This document shows, piece by piece, positions 20,265 to 29,098 of a DNA stretch of 64,000 bases. The stretch's first letter is position 1. Each line of letters starts with the position of its first letter. The notes under the pieces were generated by a model. That model was not told the origin of the DNA. It did no database searches and worked only from the letters and a program-made list of their open reading frames with translations. This DNA is from Acidovorax sp. 106 (GTDB lineage: Bacteria > Pseudomonadota > Gammaproteobacteria > Burkholderiales > Burkholderiaceae_C): the NCBI RefSeq assembly GCF_003663825.1, contig NZ_RCCC01000001.1, positions 2,178,501 through 2,242,500 of the forward strand, read 5' to 3'. The position numbers were made by a program, and so were the translations under genes.

Positions 20265-21308
20265 TCAACCAGGGAAGTTCTCGGGGATCTTGGCCTTGGC
20301 GCGCGCTTCTGCAGGGCTGATGATGTTGCGGCGCACCAGATCCGTAAGGTTCTGGTCCAGCGTCTGCATGCCCACGCTGTTGCTGGTCTGGATGGTGGAG
20401 TACATCTGCGCCACCTTGGCCTCGCGGATCAGGTTGCGGATGGCGCTGGTGCCCAGCATGATTTCGTGGGCGGCCACGCGGCCCGAGCCGTCCTTGGTTT
20501 TGCACAGCGTTTGCGAGATCACGGCTTGCAGCGATTCGGAGAGCATTGCACGGACCATTTCCTTTTCTTCGGCGGGGAACACGTCGATGATCCGGTCGAT
20601 GGTCTTTGCCGCGCTGGACGTGTGCAGCGTGCCGAACACCAAGTGGCCCGTTTCCGCAGCCGTCATGGCCAGGCGGATGGTTTCCAGGTCGCGCATTTCG
20701 CCCACCAGAATCGCGTCCGGGTCTTCGCGCAGTGCGGACTTCAGCGCAGCGGCGAACGACAGCGTCATCGGGCCGACTTCACGCTGGTTGATCAGGCACT
20801 TCTTGGATTCGTGCACGAACTCGATCGGGTCTTCCACCGTGAGGATGTGGCCGTACTCGGTTTCGTTCAGATAGTTGACCATGGCGGCCAGCGTGGTGGA
20901 CTTGCCCGAACCCGTGGGACCGGTCACCAGCACCAGACCACGGGGTTTGAGGGCCAGGTCGCCGAAGATCTTGGGGGCGTTCAGCTGCTCCAGCGTCAGG
21001 ATCTTGCTCGGAATCGTCCGGAACACGGCCGCTGCGCCCCGGTTTTGGTTGAAGGCGTTGACGCGGAAACGGGCCAAGCCTTCGATCTCAAACGAGAAGT
21101 CGACCTCCAGGAATTCCTCATATTGCTTGCGCTGGGAATCGCTCATGATGTCGTACACCATGGCGTGCACGGTTTTGTGGTCCAGAGCCTCGACGTTGAT
21201 GCGCCGCACATCGCCGTGCACCCGGATCATGGGCGGAAGCCCCGCCGACAAGTGCAAGTCGGAGGCCTTGTTCTTGACGCTGAATGCCAGCAATTGGGTA
21301 ATGTCCAC
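20265..21308 (-). CDS. pilT: Type IV pilus retraction ATPase PilT
   Basis: A 347-residue hexameric retraction ATPase. The N-terminus has the PilT segment ASDLHLSAGLPPMIRVHGD. Core motifs are Walker A GPTGSGKSTT, the Asp box TVEDPIEFVH, Walker B ILVGEMRDLET and the His box GHLVFGTLHTSSA. The C-terminal AIRNLIREAK segment (the retraction motif) is also present. Length is standard. It is transcribed away from yggS, whose start is 38 bp away, an arrangement common in proteobacteria, and leads the pilT-CNB-pilU group. Confidence 0.97.
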   Translation of the reverse strand: MDITQLLAFSVKNKASDLHLSAGLPPMIRVHGDVRRINVEALDHKTVHAMVYDIMSDSQRKQYEEFLEVDFSFEIEGLARFRVNAFNQNRGAAAVFRTIPSKILTLEQLNAPKIFGDLALKPRGLVLVTGPTGSGKSTTLAAMVNYLNETEYGHILTVEDPIEFVHESKKCLINQREVGPMTLSFAAALKSALREDPDAILVGEMRDLETIRLAMTAAETGHLVFGTLHTSSAAKTIDRIIDVFPAEEKEMVRAMLSESLQAVISQTLCKTKDGSGRVAAHEIMLGTSAIRNLIREAKVAQMYSTIQTSNSVGMQTLDQNLTDLVRRNIISPAEARAKAKIPENFPG

Positions 21309-21346
21309 GGGGTTCCCTCTATCGTTTGGTACGCTTGGCGGCCATT

Positions 21347-22075
21347 ATGACCACGATTGCTAACAACCTCCAACAGGTGAACGACCGCATTTCCGAGGCG
21401 TGCCGGGCGGCTGGCCGGGCCCGGGAGGAGGTGGCTTTGTTGGCTGTCTCCAAGACCTTCGGCGCCGAGGCCGTGGCCGAGGCCGCCGCTGCCGGGCAGC
21501 GGGCTTTCGGCGAAAACTACATCCAGGAGGGCGTGGACAAGATCCTGGCGCTTCGCCAGCAATTGCCATTTGCGCTGCAATGGCACTGCATCGGGCCTGT
21601 GCAGAGCAATAAGACCCGGCTGGTGGCTGAGCACTTTGACTGGGTCCACACGGTGGACCGGCTCAAGATCGCCCAGCGCCTATCTGACCAGCGGCCCCAG
21701 GACCTGCCTGATTTGAATGTGTGCATTCAGGTGAACGTGGACAGCGGGGAGACCAAGGCCGGGGTTGCGCCCCAGGACGCGCTGGAGTTGGCCTTGGCTG
21801 TGGCAAAACTGCCACGTCTGCGGCTGCGCGGGCTGATGAGCATCCCCGATGCCAGTCCTGACTTCGCCGCCCAGAAAGCGGTGCACAGTGCGGCCCGCGC
21901 GTTGTTTGACGAAATCCGCAAGGCCCTTGTGGAGGCCGACATCCCTGGAGCGGAGGAGTTTGACACCTTGTCATTGGGCATGACGGCCGACCTGGATGCC
22001 GCGATCCAGGCAGGCAGCACCCTGGTGCGTGTTGGCACCGGGGTGTTTGGTGGGCGTACCTACCCCCCTGCTTGA
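21347..22075 (+). CDS. yggS: PLP homeostasis protein (YggS/PLPBP family)
   Basis: A 242-residue pyridoxal-phosphate-binding protein with an alanine-racemase-like N-terminal fold but no known catalytic activity; the family buffers PLP and affects amino acid and keto acid pools. The PLP lysine is Lys36 in LLAVSKTF. Other family segments are FGENYIQEG, HCIGPVQSNKTR, LRGLMSIP and LSLGMTADLDAAI, with a final GTGVFGGR. The start ATG at 21347 gives the normal length. It diverges from pilT and converges on the threonine aldolase gene, with 21 bp between stops. Confidence 0.95.
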   Translation: MTTIANNLQQVNDRISEACRAAGRAREEVALLAVSKTFGAEAVAEAAAAGQRAFGENYIQEGVDKILALRQQLPFALQWHCIGPVQSNKTRLVAEHFDWVHTVDRLKIAQRLSDQRPQDLPDLNVCIQVNVDSGETKAGVAPQDALELALAVAKLPRLRLRGLMSIPDASPDFAAQKAVHSAARALFDEIRKALVEADIPGAEEFDTLSLGMTADLDAAIQAGSTLVRVGTGVFGGRTYPPA

Positions 22076-22096
22076 CGGGCAGTGGCTACCCCCGCT

Positions 22097-23167
22097 TCAG
22101 TCGGGCAGGGCAAAGCGCGCAACGCAGTCCAGGGCCGATTGCACGTCGGCCTGGCTCACATCCAGATGCGTCACCCAGCGCAGGCGGGTCTGGCCTGCAT
22201 ACAGGCCACTGGTCACCCGTACTTGGTGCTGGGCGAGCCAAGCCGTGAAGGCGGGGGCAATGTCTGGGTGGATGTCTGTGAACAAAATATTGGTTTGCCA
22301 GGGCTGCACCGTGATGCGGCCCTGTAGCGCCGGGTGGCTGCGGCCCATCTCCTGCAGCCCTTGGGCCAACTGGTCCAGGTGAGCGTGGTCGTCCGCCAGG
22401 CGGCGGACGTGGTGCTGCAGGGCATAGTGCCCCGCCGCTGCCAGCACACCGGCCTGGCGCATGCCGCCACCCAGAATTTTGCGGGTACGGCGTGCCTGGC
22501 GGATGAACGCAGCGCTGCCCAGCACCAGTGAGCCCACGGGGGCGCCCAGGCCCTTGCTCAGGCACAGCGATACCGAATCGAAGTGGCTGCACAGCGCGCG
22601 CGCTTCTTGGTACACATCGGTGCCATGGCGTGCTGCGTTGGCCGTGGCGGCGTTGAACAAGCGCGCGCCGTCCAGGTGCATCGCCAGCCCCCGGCTGTGG
22701 GCCAGTTGGGCCACCTCGGCGATGTAGGCGGGCGGCAGCACCTGGCCGCCAGTCGTGTTCTCCAGCACCACCAGGCGGGTGCGCGCGAAATGCGGGTCGT
22801 CGGGCTTGATGGCTGCGGCGATGTCGGCTGTGCGCAGCGTGCCATCGGGCTGCGTCTCGACGGGCTGGGGCTGGATGGAGCCCAGCACCGCCATGCCGCC
22901 TGCCTCCCAGCGGTAGGTGTGCCAGCTCTGGCCCACGATGGCCTCGTCACCCCGCTGGCAGTGGCCCCACAGGGCGATCAGGTTGGTTTGCGTGCCCGAG
23001 GGGGCGAACAGCGCGGCCTCAAATCCCAGCAACTGCGCTGCATGCTCTTGCAGGGCGTTGACCGAGGGGTCATCGGCAAACACATCGTCGCCCAGCGGGG
23101 CTTTGAACATCGCCTCGCGCATGGCGGGCGTGGGTTGGGTGACGGTGTCGCTGCGAAAGTCGGGCAT
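22097..23167 (-). CDS. ltaE: Low-specificity L-threonine aldolase
   Basis: A 356-residue fold-type I PLP enzyme that cleaves threonine or allo-threonine to glycine and acetaldehyde. It opens with DFRSDTVTQPTPAMREAM and shows GDDVFADDPSVNALQ, FAPSGTQTNL, the conserved aspartate in MHLDGARLFNA and the PLP lysine in LCLSKGLGAPVGS. The GGGMRQAG segment is also typical. The ATG at 23167 follows a CAGGA motif at 6-base distance. The very long open frame that continues upstream on this strand is antisense to the aminotransferase gene and not real. Monocistronic as far as can be seen. Confidence 0.95.
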   Translation of the reverse strand: MPDFRSDTVTQPTPAMREAMFKAPLGDDVFADDPSVNALQEHAAQLLGFEAALFAPSGTQTNLIALWGHCQRGDEAIVGQSWHTYRWEAGGMAVLGSIQPQPVETQPDGTLRTADIAAAIKPDDPHFARTRLVVLENTTGGQVLPPAYIAEVAQLAHSRGLAMHLDGARLFNAATANAARHGTDVYQEARALCSHFDSVSLCLSKGLGAPVGSLVLGSAAFIRQARRTRKILGGGMRQAGVLAAAGHYALQHHVRRLADDHAHLDQLAQGLQEMGRSHPALQGRITVQPWQTNILFTDIHPDIAPAFTAWLAQHQVRVTSGLYAGQTRLRWVTHLDVSQADVQSALDCVARFALPD

Positions 23168-23311
23168 GGCAATCCTGCGGGTAAAAAGGGCATCGTAGCG
23201 GCCCATGGCCCACGCTGTGCGGGCGGGTCTTTTGGGCCTGGGCTGCATGCTAAGCTGACCTGCTCGGCCTACCCCGCACCGGGGTGGCGTTCCTGTTGAC
23301 GGAGAACTTTC

Positions 23312-24451
23312 ATGCCCGGACTGCTGCCAGATATCGATCCCGATGGCTTGCTTGAATTTTCGGTGGTCTACACCGACCGCGCGCTCAACCACATGTCCAA
23401 GCGCTTTACCGGCGTGGTGCAGGACATTCTGGGCACGCTCAAAGAGGTCTACCACGCCCACACCGCTGTGCTGGTGCCCGGCAGCGGCACCTTTGGCATG
23501 GAGGCCGTGGCGCGCCAGTTTGCCAACAAGGAGAAAGTGCTCATCGTGCGCAATGGCTGGTTCAGCTACCGCTGGACGCAGATTTTTGACGCCGACAAAG
23601 GCCTGGGCGGTGGCTCTGTGGTGTGCAAGGCGCGCCAGCAGGGCAGTGGCCCGCAGGCGCCCTGGGCACCATGCCCCGCTGAAGAAGTCGCCGCCACCAT
23701 CCGCGCTGAAAAGCCCAAGGTGGTGTTCGCGCCCCATGTGGAGACGGCCAGCGGCATCATCCTGTCCGACGACTACATCCGTACCGTGACGGCTGCGGCC
23801 CACGATGTGGGCGCGCTGTTCGTGCTGGACTGCGTGGCTTCGGGCGCCATGTGGGTGGACATGCAGGCCACGGGCGTGGATGTGCTCATCAGCGCGCCGC
23901 AAAAGGGCTGGAGCGGCTCGCCCTGCTGCGCCATGGTGATGTTGAGTGAACTCGCGCGACAAGCCATCGACGGCACCACGAGCAGCAGCTTTTCGTGCGA
24001 CCTCAAGAAGTGGATGCAGATCGCCGAGGGCTACGAAAAAGGCCAGCACGCGTACCACACCACCATGCCCACTGATGCGCTGGTGCGCCTGTCCGAAGTG
24101 ATGACTGAGACGCGCGCCTACGGCTTTGCCAAGGTGCGCGACGAGCAGATCGAGCTGGGCGCCAAGGTGCGCGCGCTGCTTGAATCGCGCGGCTTCCCCA
24201 GCGTGGCGGCCGACGGCTTCAAGGCGCCCGGCGTGGTGGTGAGCTACACCACCGACCCCGGCATCCAGAACGGCAAGAAGTTCATGGAAGTGGGCCTGCA
24301 GACCGCTGCTGGCGTGCCGCTGCAGTGCGATGAAGGCCCGGACTTCAAGACCTTCCGCGTCGGCCTGTTCGGCCTGGAAAAGTGGCACAACGTGGACCGC
24401 ACGGTGGGCCACCTTGCCAAGGCGCTGGACCAGATCGCCGTGGCGGCCTGA
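23312..24451 (+). CDS. Class V PLP-dependent aminotransferase (alanine/serine-glyoxylate type)
   Basis: A 379-residue aminotransferase. The N-terminal VLVPGSGTFGMEAVARQF is the PLP phosphate region, VETASGIILSDDYI and FVLDCVASGAMWVDM contain the cofactor aspartate, and the Schiff-base lysine is in SAPQKGWSGSP. The C-terminal FRVGLFGLEKW is also characteristic. The family includes alanine-glyoxylate, serine-glyoxylate and 2-aminoethylphosphonate aminotransferases; the substrate cannot be settled here. The ATG has GGAG at good distance. A DUF445 gene follows after 29 bp. The divergent threonine aldolase also makes glycine, so the neighbourhood fits glycine/serine/glyoxylate metabolism. Confidence 0.88.
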   Translation: MPGLLPDIDPDGLLEFSVVYTDRALNHMSKRFTGVVQDILGTLKEVYHAHTAVLVPGSGTFGMEAVARQFANKEKVLIVRNGWFSYRWTQIFDADKGLGGGSVVCKARQQGSGPQAPWAPCPAEEVAATIRAEKPKVVFAPHVETASGIILSDDYIRTVTAAAHDVGALFVLDCVASGAMWVDMQATGVDVLISAPQKGWSGSPCCAMVMLSELARQAIDGTTSSSFSCDLKKWMQIAEGYEKGQHAYHTTMPTDALVRLSEVMTETRAYGFAKVRDEQIELGAKVRALLESRGFPSVAADGFKAPGVVVSYTTDPGIQNGKKFMEVGLQTAAGVPLQCDEGPDFKTFRVGLFGLEKWHNVDRTVGHLAKALDQIAVAA

Positions 24452-24480
24452 AGGGCTGGTAGCCACCCCTTCTTGCCCGG

Positions 24481-25782
24481 ATGACCACCGCGCCGGCCCC
24501 AGACACCGCAGCGCAGGCCCTGCGCCGCGCCAAGCGGCAAGCGCTGGGCCTGCTGGGGCTGGTGACCGCCGTTTTTATTGCCACCAGCGTGGTCGAGCGG
24601 GATTTGCTGCTTAACTGCATCAAAGCCGTTGCGGAGGCCGCCATGGTGGGCGCGCTGGCCGATTGGTTTGCTGTGGTGGCACTGTTCCGCCGCCCGCTGG
24701 GGCTGCCCATTCCGCACACCGCGGTCATCGCGCGCAACCAAGCGCGCATCGGCCGCAACCTCGCCACCTTTGTGCGCGACAAGTTTTTGGACGTGCCCTC
24801 GCTGGTGGCACTGATCCGCCAGCACGACCCCGCCGAGCGGCTGGCGCAGTGGCTGACGGCGCCGGGCAACGCCGCGCTGCTGGGCCACCAGGCCACGCGT
24901 CTGGCGTCGGCCGCGCTGGAGACGGTGCAGGACGCGCAGGTGGAGCGTTTCATCCAGAAGGCGGCGCGCACGTTGATCGGGCAGGTGGATATGTCGCGCG
25001 CTCTGGCGGCAGTGCTCGACACGCTCACGCACAACGGCCGCCACCAGGCGCTGCTGGACGAGGTGCTGGAGAAACTCATCGAATTGCTGCAGAACGAGCC
25101 AACCCGTGCCTGGGTGGCGCATGCCATCGTGGCCTGGCTCAAGAAGGACCACCCGCGCACCGAAAAGTTATTGCCCAGCGATTGGCTGGGCGACAAGGGC
25201 TCGGCCCTGCTCGCCCGCGCGCTGGAGAGCGTGATGGCCGATGTCGCTGCCAACCCGCAGCACGCCCTGCGCGCGCAGTTCGATGCGGCGGTGCAGCGTT
25301 TCATCGAGCGCCTGCGGACGGACCCCGACTGGGCACGCAAGGGCGAGGAGATCCGCACCTGGCTGCAGACCGATGCCACGGTGGCGGGCTATGTGCAGAC
25401 CTTGTGGCTGGACCTGCGCGGGGCGCTGCAGCGCGATCTGGCCGATACCGACTCGGTGCTGGCGCGGCAGGTCTGCAAGCTGGGCTTGTGGTTCGGTGAG
25501 TCGTTGGCGGGCGACGCAGCGTTGCGGCAGTCGTTCAATGACCGCCTGGAGCGGTGGGTAGAAGGGCTGGCGCCAGATGTGTCGGCCTTCATCGCCCAGC
25601 ACATTGAAGACACGGTGCGCCGCTGGGACACCGAAGAGATGACGCGGCTGATCGAGCTGAACATTGGCAAGGACCTGCAGTACATCCGCATCAACGGCAC
25701 CGTGGTCGGCGGGTTGATCGGGTTGGTGTTGTTCGGGGTGTCGCACGCCAGGGAGGTTTGGGCGGCGGTGTCAGGGGTGTGA
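24481..25782 (+). CDS. DUF445 family membrane protein (YjiN-like)
   Basis: A 433-residue inner-membrane protein of the DUF445 family; function unknown. The N-terminal membrane segment (about residues 22-40) is followed by the family signature MVGALADWFAVVALFRRPLG and LPIPHTAVIARNQARIG. A long helical cytoplasmic or periplasmic part follows. The C-terminal signature is LIELNIGKDLQYIRINGTVV with a second membrane helix (GGLIGLVLFGVSH). Start ATG at 24481, 29 bp behind the aminotransferase gene, so cotranscription is possible. A family A repeat follows the stop. Confidence 0.9.
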   Translation: MTTAPAPDTAAQALRRAKRQALGLLGLVTAVFIATSVVERDLLLNCIKAVAEAAMVGALADWFAVVALFRRPLGLPIPHTAVIARNQARIGRNLATFVRDKFLDVPSLVALIRQHDPAERLAQWLTAPGNAALLGHQATRLASAALETVQDAQVERFIQKAARTLIGQVDMSRALAAVLDTLTHNGRHQALLDEVLEKLIELLQNEPTRAWVAHAIVAWLKKDHPRTEKLLPSDWLGDKGSALLARALESVMADVAANPQHALRAQFDAAVQRFIERLRTDPDWARKGEEIRTWLQTDATVAGYVQTLWLDLRGALQRDLADTDSVLARQVCKLGLWFGESLAGDAALRQSFNDRLERWVEGLAPDVSAFIAQHIEDTVRRWDTEEMTRLIELNIGKDLQYIRINGTVVGGLIGLVLFGVSHAREVWAAVSGV

Positions 25783-25785
25783 AAA

Positions 25786-25840
25786 TGCTATTAAAAATAT
25801 AGCTACTGGCGCAATTAATACGAGCGCTACCGGCCAAAAT
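25786..25840. repeat. Family A repeat after the DUF445 gene
   Basis: GCTATTAAAAATATAGCTAC is nearly identical to the left arm of the copy at 14250, but the palindrome centre has drifted (TGGCGCAATTAATACGAGCG). It fills the space between convergent genes. Confidence 0.65.
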
Positions 25841-25866
25841 GGCTTAAAGATAGGCGGCAAAAAACC

Positions 25867-26592
25867 TCACAACCACCGAAACACCAACGGCATCAACACC
25901 GCCGCCAGCACCACCTGCAGCCCTAACGCCAGCCCCGCATACGCGCCTGCTTCGGCATGCACCTGCAGCGCGTGCGCCGCACCAATGCCGTGCGACGCGG
26001 TGCCCAGCGCAAACCCCCGCTGAGCCATGCCCTCCGCATCGCTCGGCAAACGCATCCACCCAAACAGCCAGCGGGCCGACAGCGCACCCACCATGCCCGT
26101 CAGTGCGGCAAACACCGCCGCCAGCGCGGGTACGCCGCCGATTTGCGCGGCCACACCCATTGCGACCGGTGCCGTGACGGACTTGGGCGCCAGCGACAGC
26201 AGCACATCCCCCGGCAGACCCAGCGCCCAGCCCAGCCCCACGGCACTGGCCGCTGCGGCGCTGCCACCGGCCAGTGACGCCAGCACCAGGCGAGCCCAGC
26301 GCGCGCGCAGCGCTGCACGGCGCTGCCACAGGGGCCAGCCCAGTGCCACCACCGCAGGCCCCAGCAAGAAGTGGATGAACTGCGCGCCCGCAAAGTAGGT
26401 GGGGTAGGCTGTGCCTGTGGCCAGCAGGAGGGTTGCCAGTGCGGCCACCGACAACATCACAGGGTTGGCCCATGGCGCGTACCCCGCGCGCACCGACAGT
26501 GCCTGGGCCAGTACATACACGGACAGGGTTGCCGTCAGCCCAAACAGCGGGGCCGAGGCCAGGTACACCCACAGTTCAACGAAGTTCGGCAT
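25867..26592 (-). CDS. lrgB: LrgB/CidB-family inner membrane protein
   Basis: A 241-residue polytopic protein with about seven hydrophobic segments. Family motifs are LAPKSVTAPVAMGVAAQIGG in the middle and GTASHGIGAAHAL near the end. LrgB acts with the holin-like LrgA; in bacteria the pair has been linked to murein hydrolase control and to export of small metabolites such as pyruvate or glycolate in plant and bacterial homologues. It overlaps the end of lrgA by 17 bp, so the two are translationally coupled. Third gene of the glcD-lrgA-lrgB run. Confidence 0.93.
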   Translation of the reverse strand: MPNFVELWVYLASAPLFGLTATLSVYVLAQALSVRAGYAPWANPVMLSVAALATLLLATGTAYPTYFAGAQFIHFLLGPAVVALGWPLWQRRAALRARWARLVLASLAGGSAAAASAVGLGWALGLPGDVLLSLAPKSVTAPVAMGVAAQIGGVPALAAVFAALTGMVGALSARWLFGWMRLPSDAEGMAQRGFALGTASHGIGAAHALQVHAEAGAYAGLALGLQVVLAAVLMPLVFRWL

Positions 26593-26935
26593 GGATCGCC
26601 TTGGGTTGCAGCAGGCGCAGCACCAGTGCGGTCACGGCCATGCCGATCCAGGTGGACAGCACGATCACCGCCACAAGCCGCAGGCCGTATTCGCTCAGCA
26701 AGGCCAGGTGTGTCATCACCCCCACGCCCACCGGGATGAACAACAGCGACAGGTGGCTGAGCAGGAAGCCCGCAGCCGGGGCCACTGCCGCCTGCACAGG
26801 GCCCCAGCGCAAGGCCAACACCAACAGCACCATGCCCACCACGGGGCCGGGCACTGGCAGCTTCAAAAAATGCGAAAGCGCTTCACCCGCTGACTGCATG
26901 AGCAGCAGGAAGGCCAAACCTTGCAATGGTTTCAT
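26576..26935 (-). CDS. lrgA: LrgA/CidA-family holin-like protein
   Basis: A 119-residue protein with four hydrophobic segments. The family motif is LPVPGPVVGMVLLVLAL near residues 26-42, with LLFIPVGVGVMTHLALL in the third segment and WIGMAVTALVLRLL in the last. The ATG at 26935 lies 5 bp behind the stop of the glcD-like gene, and its end overlaps lrgB. With LrgB it forms a membrane complex, either holin-like or a transporter. The link to a glycolate/lactate-type oxidase favours export or import of a small hydroxy- or ketoacid. Confidence 0.92.
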   Translation of the reverse strand: MKPLQGLAFLLLMQSAGEALSHFLKLPVPGPVVGMVLLVLALRWGPVQAAVAPAAGFLLSHLSLLFIPVGVGVMTHLALLSEYGLRLVAVIVLSTWIGMAVTALVLRLLQPKAIHAELR

Positions 26936-26940
26936 CGGCT

Positions 26941-28443
26941 TCAAAAACGCGGCAGATCGGGGTGTTTGATTTGCCCCCCGCGCACCAGCATCTTTCCGTA
27001 CTCCGCACACCGGTGCAGCGTCGGAATCACCTTGCCCGGGTTCAACAACCCTGCCGGGTCGAACGCATGCTTGAGCCCAAACATCTGCGCGTTTTCCTCG
27101 CCAGAGAACTGCACGCACATGCTGCTCAGCTTCTCGATGCCCACGCCATGCTCGCCCGTCACCGTGCCGCCCATGGCCACGCTGGTTTCCAGGATGTCGG
27201 CGCCAAACAGCTCGCAGCGGCGCAGCTGGTCTGGGTCGTTCGCATCGAACAGGATCAGCGGGTGCAGGTTGCCATCGCCCGCGTGGAACACGTTGGCGCA
27301 GCGCAGCTGGTACTTCTTCTCCATCTCGGCAATGGCCAGCAGGATGTCGGCCAGGCGCTTGCGCGGGATGGTCGAGTCCATGCACATGTAATCGGGGCTG
27401 ATGCGGCCGCTGGCGGGGAAGGCGTTCTTGCGACCGCTCCAAAAGCGCAAGCGCTCTGCCTCGTCCTGGCTGACGGAGATGGCCGTGGCACCTGCGGCGC
27501 GCAGCACCTCGCTCATGCGGCCAACTTCTTCTTCCACCTCTTCGGGGGTACCGTCGCTTTCGCACAGCAAAATGGCTTCTGCCGTCAGGTCGTAGCCCGC
27601 CTGCACAAAGTCCTCCACGGCGGCGGTCATGGGCTTGTCCATCATCTCCAGCCCGGCGGGGATGATGCCTGCCGCAATCACCGCCGCCACAGCGTCGCCC
27701 GCTTTGCGCACATCGTCAAAGCTGGCCATGATGCAGCGCGCCAGCTGGGGTTTGGGGATCAACCGCACGGTCGCCTCGGTGGTTACGGCGAGCATGCCCT
27801 CGCTGCCGATCACTGCGGCCAGCAGGTCGTAGCCGGGGGTGTCCAGCGCCTCGCTGCCAAATTCCACGGCTTCGCCCTCGGCGGTGAAACCTTTGACCTT
27901 GAGCACGTTGTGTACCGTCAGTCCGTACTTCAGGCAGTGCACGCCGCCCGAGTTCTCGGCCACGTTGCCGCCGATGGTGCAGGCGATCTGGCTGCTGGGG
28001 TCGGGCGCGTAATACAGGCCGTAGGGCGCAGCCGCCTCACTGATGGCCAGGTTGCGCACACCGCACTGCACCCGCGCCGTGCGGCTGACCGGGTCCACAT
28101 CCAGAATGCGGTTGAACTTGGCCAGCGACAGCGTGACACCCGTGGCGTGGGGCATGGCCCCGCCCGACAAGCCCGTGCCCGCACCGCGCGCCACCACGGG
28201 CACCTGCAGCGCATGGCAGGTTTTCAACACGGCGGCCACTTGCTCGTACGTTTCGGGCAGGCACACCACCAGGGGGCGCTGTCGGTAGGCGGTCAGGCCA
28301 TCGCACTCGTAGGGGGTGGTGTCTTCGCTGTGCCAGAGCAGGGCGTGCTGCGGAACCACGGCAGAAAGGGCCTGCACCACGCGGTGCTGCAGCGTCTTCC
28401 GTTCTTCAGGGGATAGGGTGGGGTGTGGGGCGGTTTCGGTCAT
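26941..28443 (-). CDS. glcD: FAD-linked oxidase, glycolate oxidase GlcD-like
   Basis: A 500-residue flavoprotein. The N-terminal FAD-binding type-4 domain shows VPVVARGAGTGLSGGAMPHA and CTIGGNVAENSGGVHCLKYG; the C-terminal oxidase domain has VFHAGDGNLHPLILFD and GTVTGEHGVGIEKL. This is the GlcD/D-lactate dehydrogenase/2-hydroxyglutarate dehydrogenase group; GlcD is closest, but GlcE and GlcF partners are not in the window. I start at the ATG at 28443, although a GTG directly upstream is possible. lrgA begins 5 bp after its stop. Glycolate oxidation to glyoxylate would fit the nearby glyoxylate-type aminotransferase. Confidence 0.9.
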   Translation of the reverse strand: MTETAPHPTLSPEERKTLQHRVVQALSAVVPQHALLWHSEDTTPYECDGLTAYRQRPLVVCLPETYEQVAAVLKTCHALQVPVVARGAGTGLSGGAMPHATGVTLSLAKFNRILDVDPVSRTARVQCGVRNLAISEAAAPYGLYYAPDPSSQIACTIGGNVAENSGGVHCLKYGLTVHNVLKVKGFTAEGEAVEFGSEALDTPGYDLLAAVIGSEGMLAVTTEATVRLIPKPQLARCIMASFDDVRKAGDAVAAVIAAGIIPAGLEMMDKPMTAAVEDFVQAGYDLTAEAILLCESDGTPEEVEEEVGRMSEVLRAAGATAISVSQDEAERLRFWSGRKNAFPASGRISPDYMCMDSTIPRKRLADILLAIAEMEKKYQLRCANVFHAGDGNLHPLILFDANDPDQLRRCELFGADILETSVAMGGTVTGEHGVGIEKLSSMCVQFSGEENAQMFGLKHAFDPAGLLNPGKVIPTLHRCAEYGKMLVRGGQIKHPDLPRF

Positions 28444-28503
28444 CACCGCCGCACTGTAACGCCCGCGGGGCCGTTTGTGGGGGCGGGACCGGTTGAAGTT
28501 TCG

Positions 28504-29019
28504 TCACATCCAACGTGACAAAAGCGCCAGGCTCAAGTTAAACCACGCATGGGTGGCAATGCAGGCACAAAGGCTGCCGCTGCGGCGCCACACCTCGGCC
28601 AGCGCCCAGCCTGGCAGCAGCCACCACAGGCAGTGCCAGCCATGGGCCGGGGCGTGGGCTGCGGCAAACACTATTGTTGTCAGTACGGTAGCGCCGTGCG
28701 CCGCCGCCCAGCGCCGCACCGCTGCCCGCAATGCGGCTGAGCGGGGCCAGAATCTGCTGCGCAGTGGAGGGCGCCACCGCTGCAGCCCCTCGTGCAGGCT
28801 GCTCTGTACCAGCGGGCGAAAAACAGACTCTTCCAGCACGGGGGCAGCCAGCAGAACCCATAACCATGCCCACGTACCCGCAGGGCGCAGCCCCATGCCC
28901 AGCCAGTGCTGTGCGATCCATGCCATGGCCACCGCAGCAACCCACAACCCCGCCAGAAAGACCAGCAGCCGGGTGGGGTGAGGGCGTGCTTGTCGCCCGG
29001 CGCGCAGTGGCTGCGTCAA
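28504..29019 (-). CDS. CPBP-type glutamic intramembrane protease, probable partner of the adjacent C-terminal tail
   Basis: A small (171 residues) polytopic membrane protein. The three signatures of the CPBP (CAAX/Abi) intramembrane protease family are present in order: EExxxR as Glu63-Glu64-Arg68 in PVLEESVFRPL, FxxxH as Phe118-His122 in TIVFAAAHAP, and HxxxN as His157-Asn161 in ATHAWFNLS. No ATG is available in frame and I use the TTG at 29019. It lies 79 bp downstream of a secreted protein whose C-terminus has a Cys motif, a hydrophobic helix and an arginine cluster. Family members with such a neighbour (JDVT-CTERM or MYXO-CTERM systems, named from memory) are thought to process that tail. 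Function here is inferred from motifs and position. Confidence 0.8.
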   Translation of the reverse strand: MTQPLRAGRQARPHPTRLLVFLAGLWVAAVAMAWIAQHWLGMGLRPAGTWAWLWVLLAAPVLEESVFRPLVQSSLHEGLQRWRPPLRSRFWPRSAALRAAVRRWAAAHGATVLTTIVFAAAHAPAHGWHCLWWLLPGWALAEVWRRSGSLCACIATHAWFNLSLALLSRWM

Positions 29020-29098
29020 GGCGTTCAGGGGCGCAGGTGAGTCAGGCTCATGGCATTCCAGGTCGCGCTTCTGGTCGGGGCGGGGCTCTCAGTGAATG

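Noticed and set aside
23168..24466. Upstream extension of the threonine aldolase frame to 789 codons
   Set aside because: The extension is antisense to the aminotransferase gene; the aldolase has its own ATG and ribosome-binding site at 23167.
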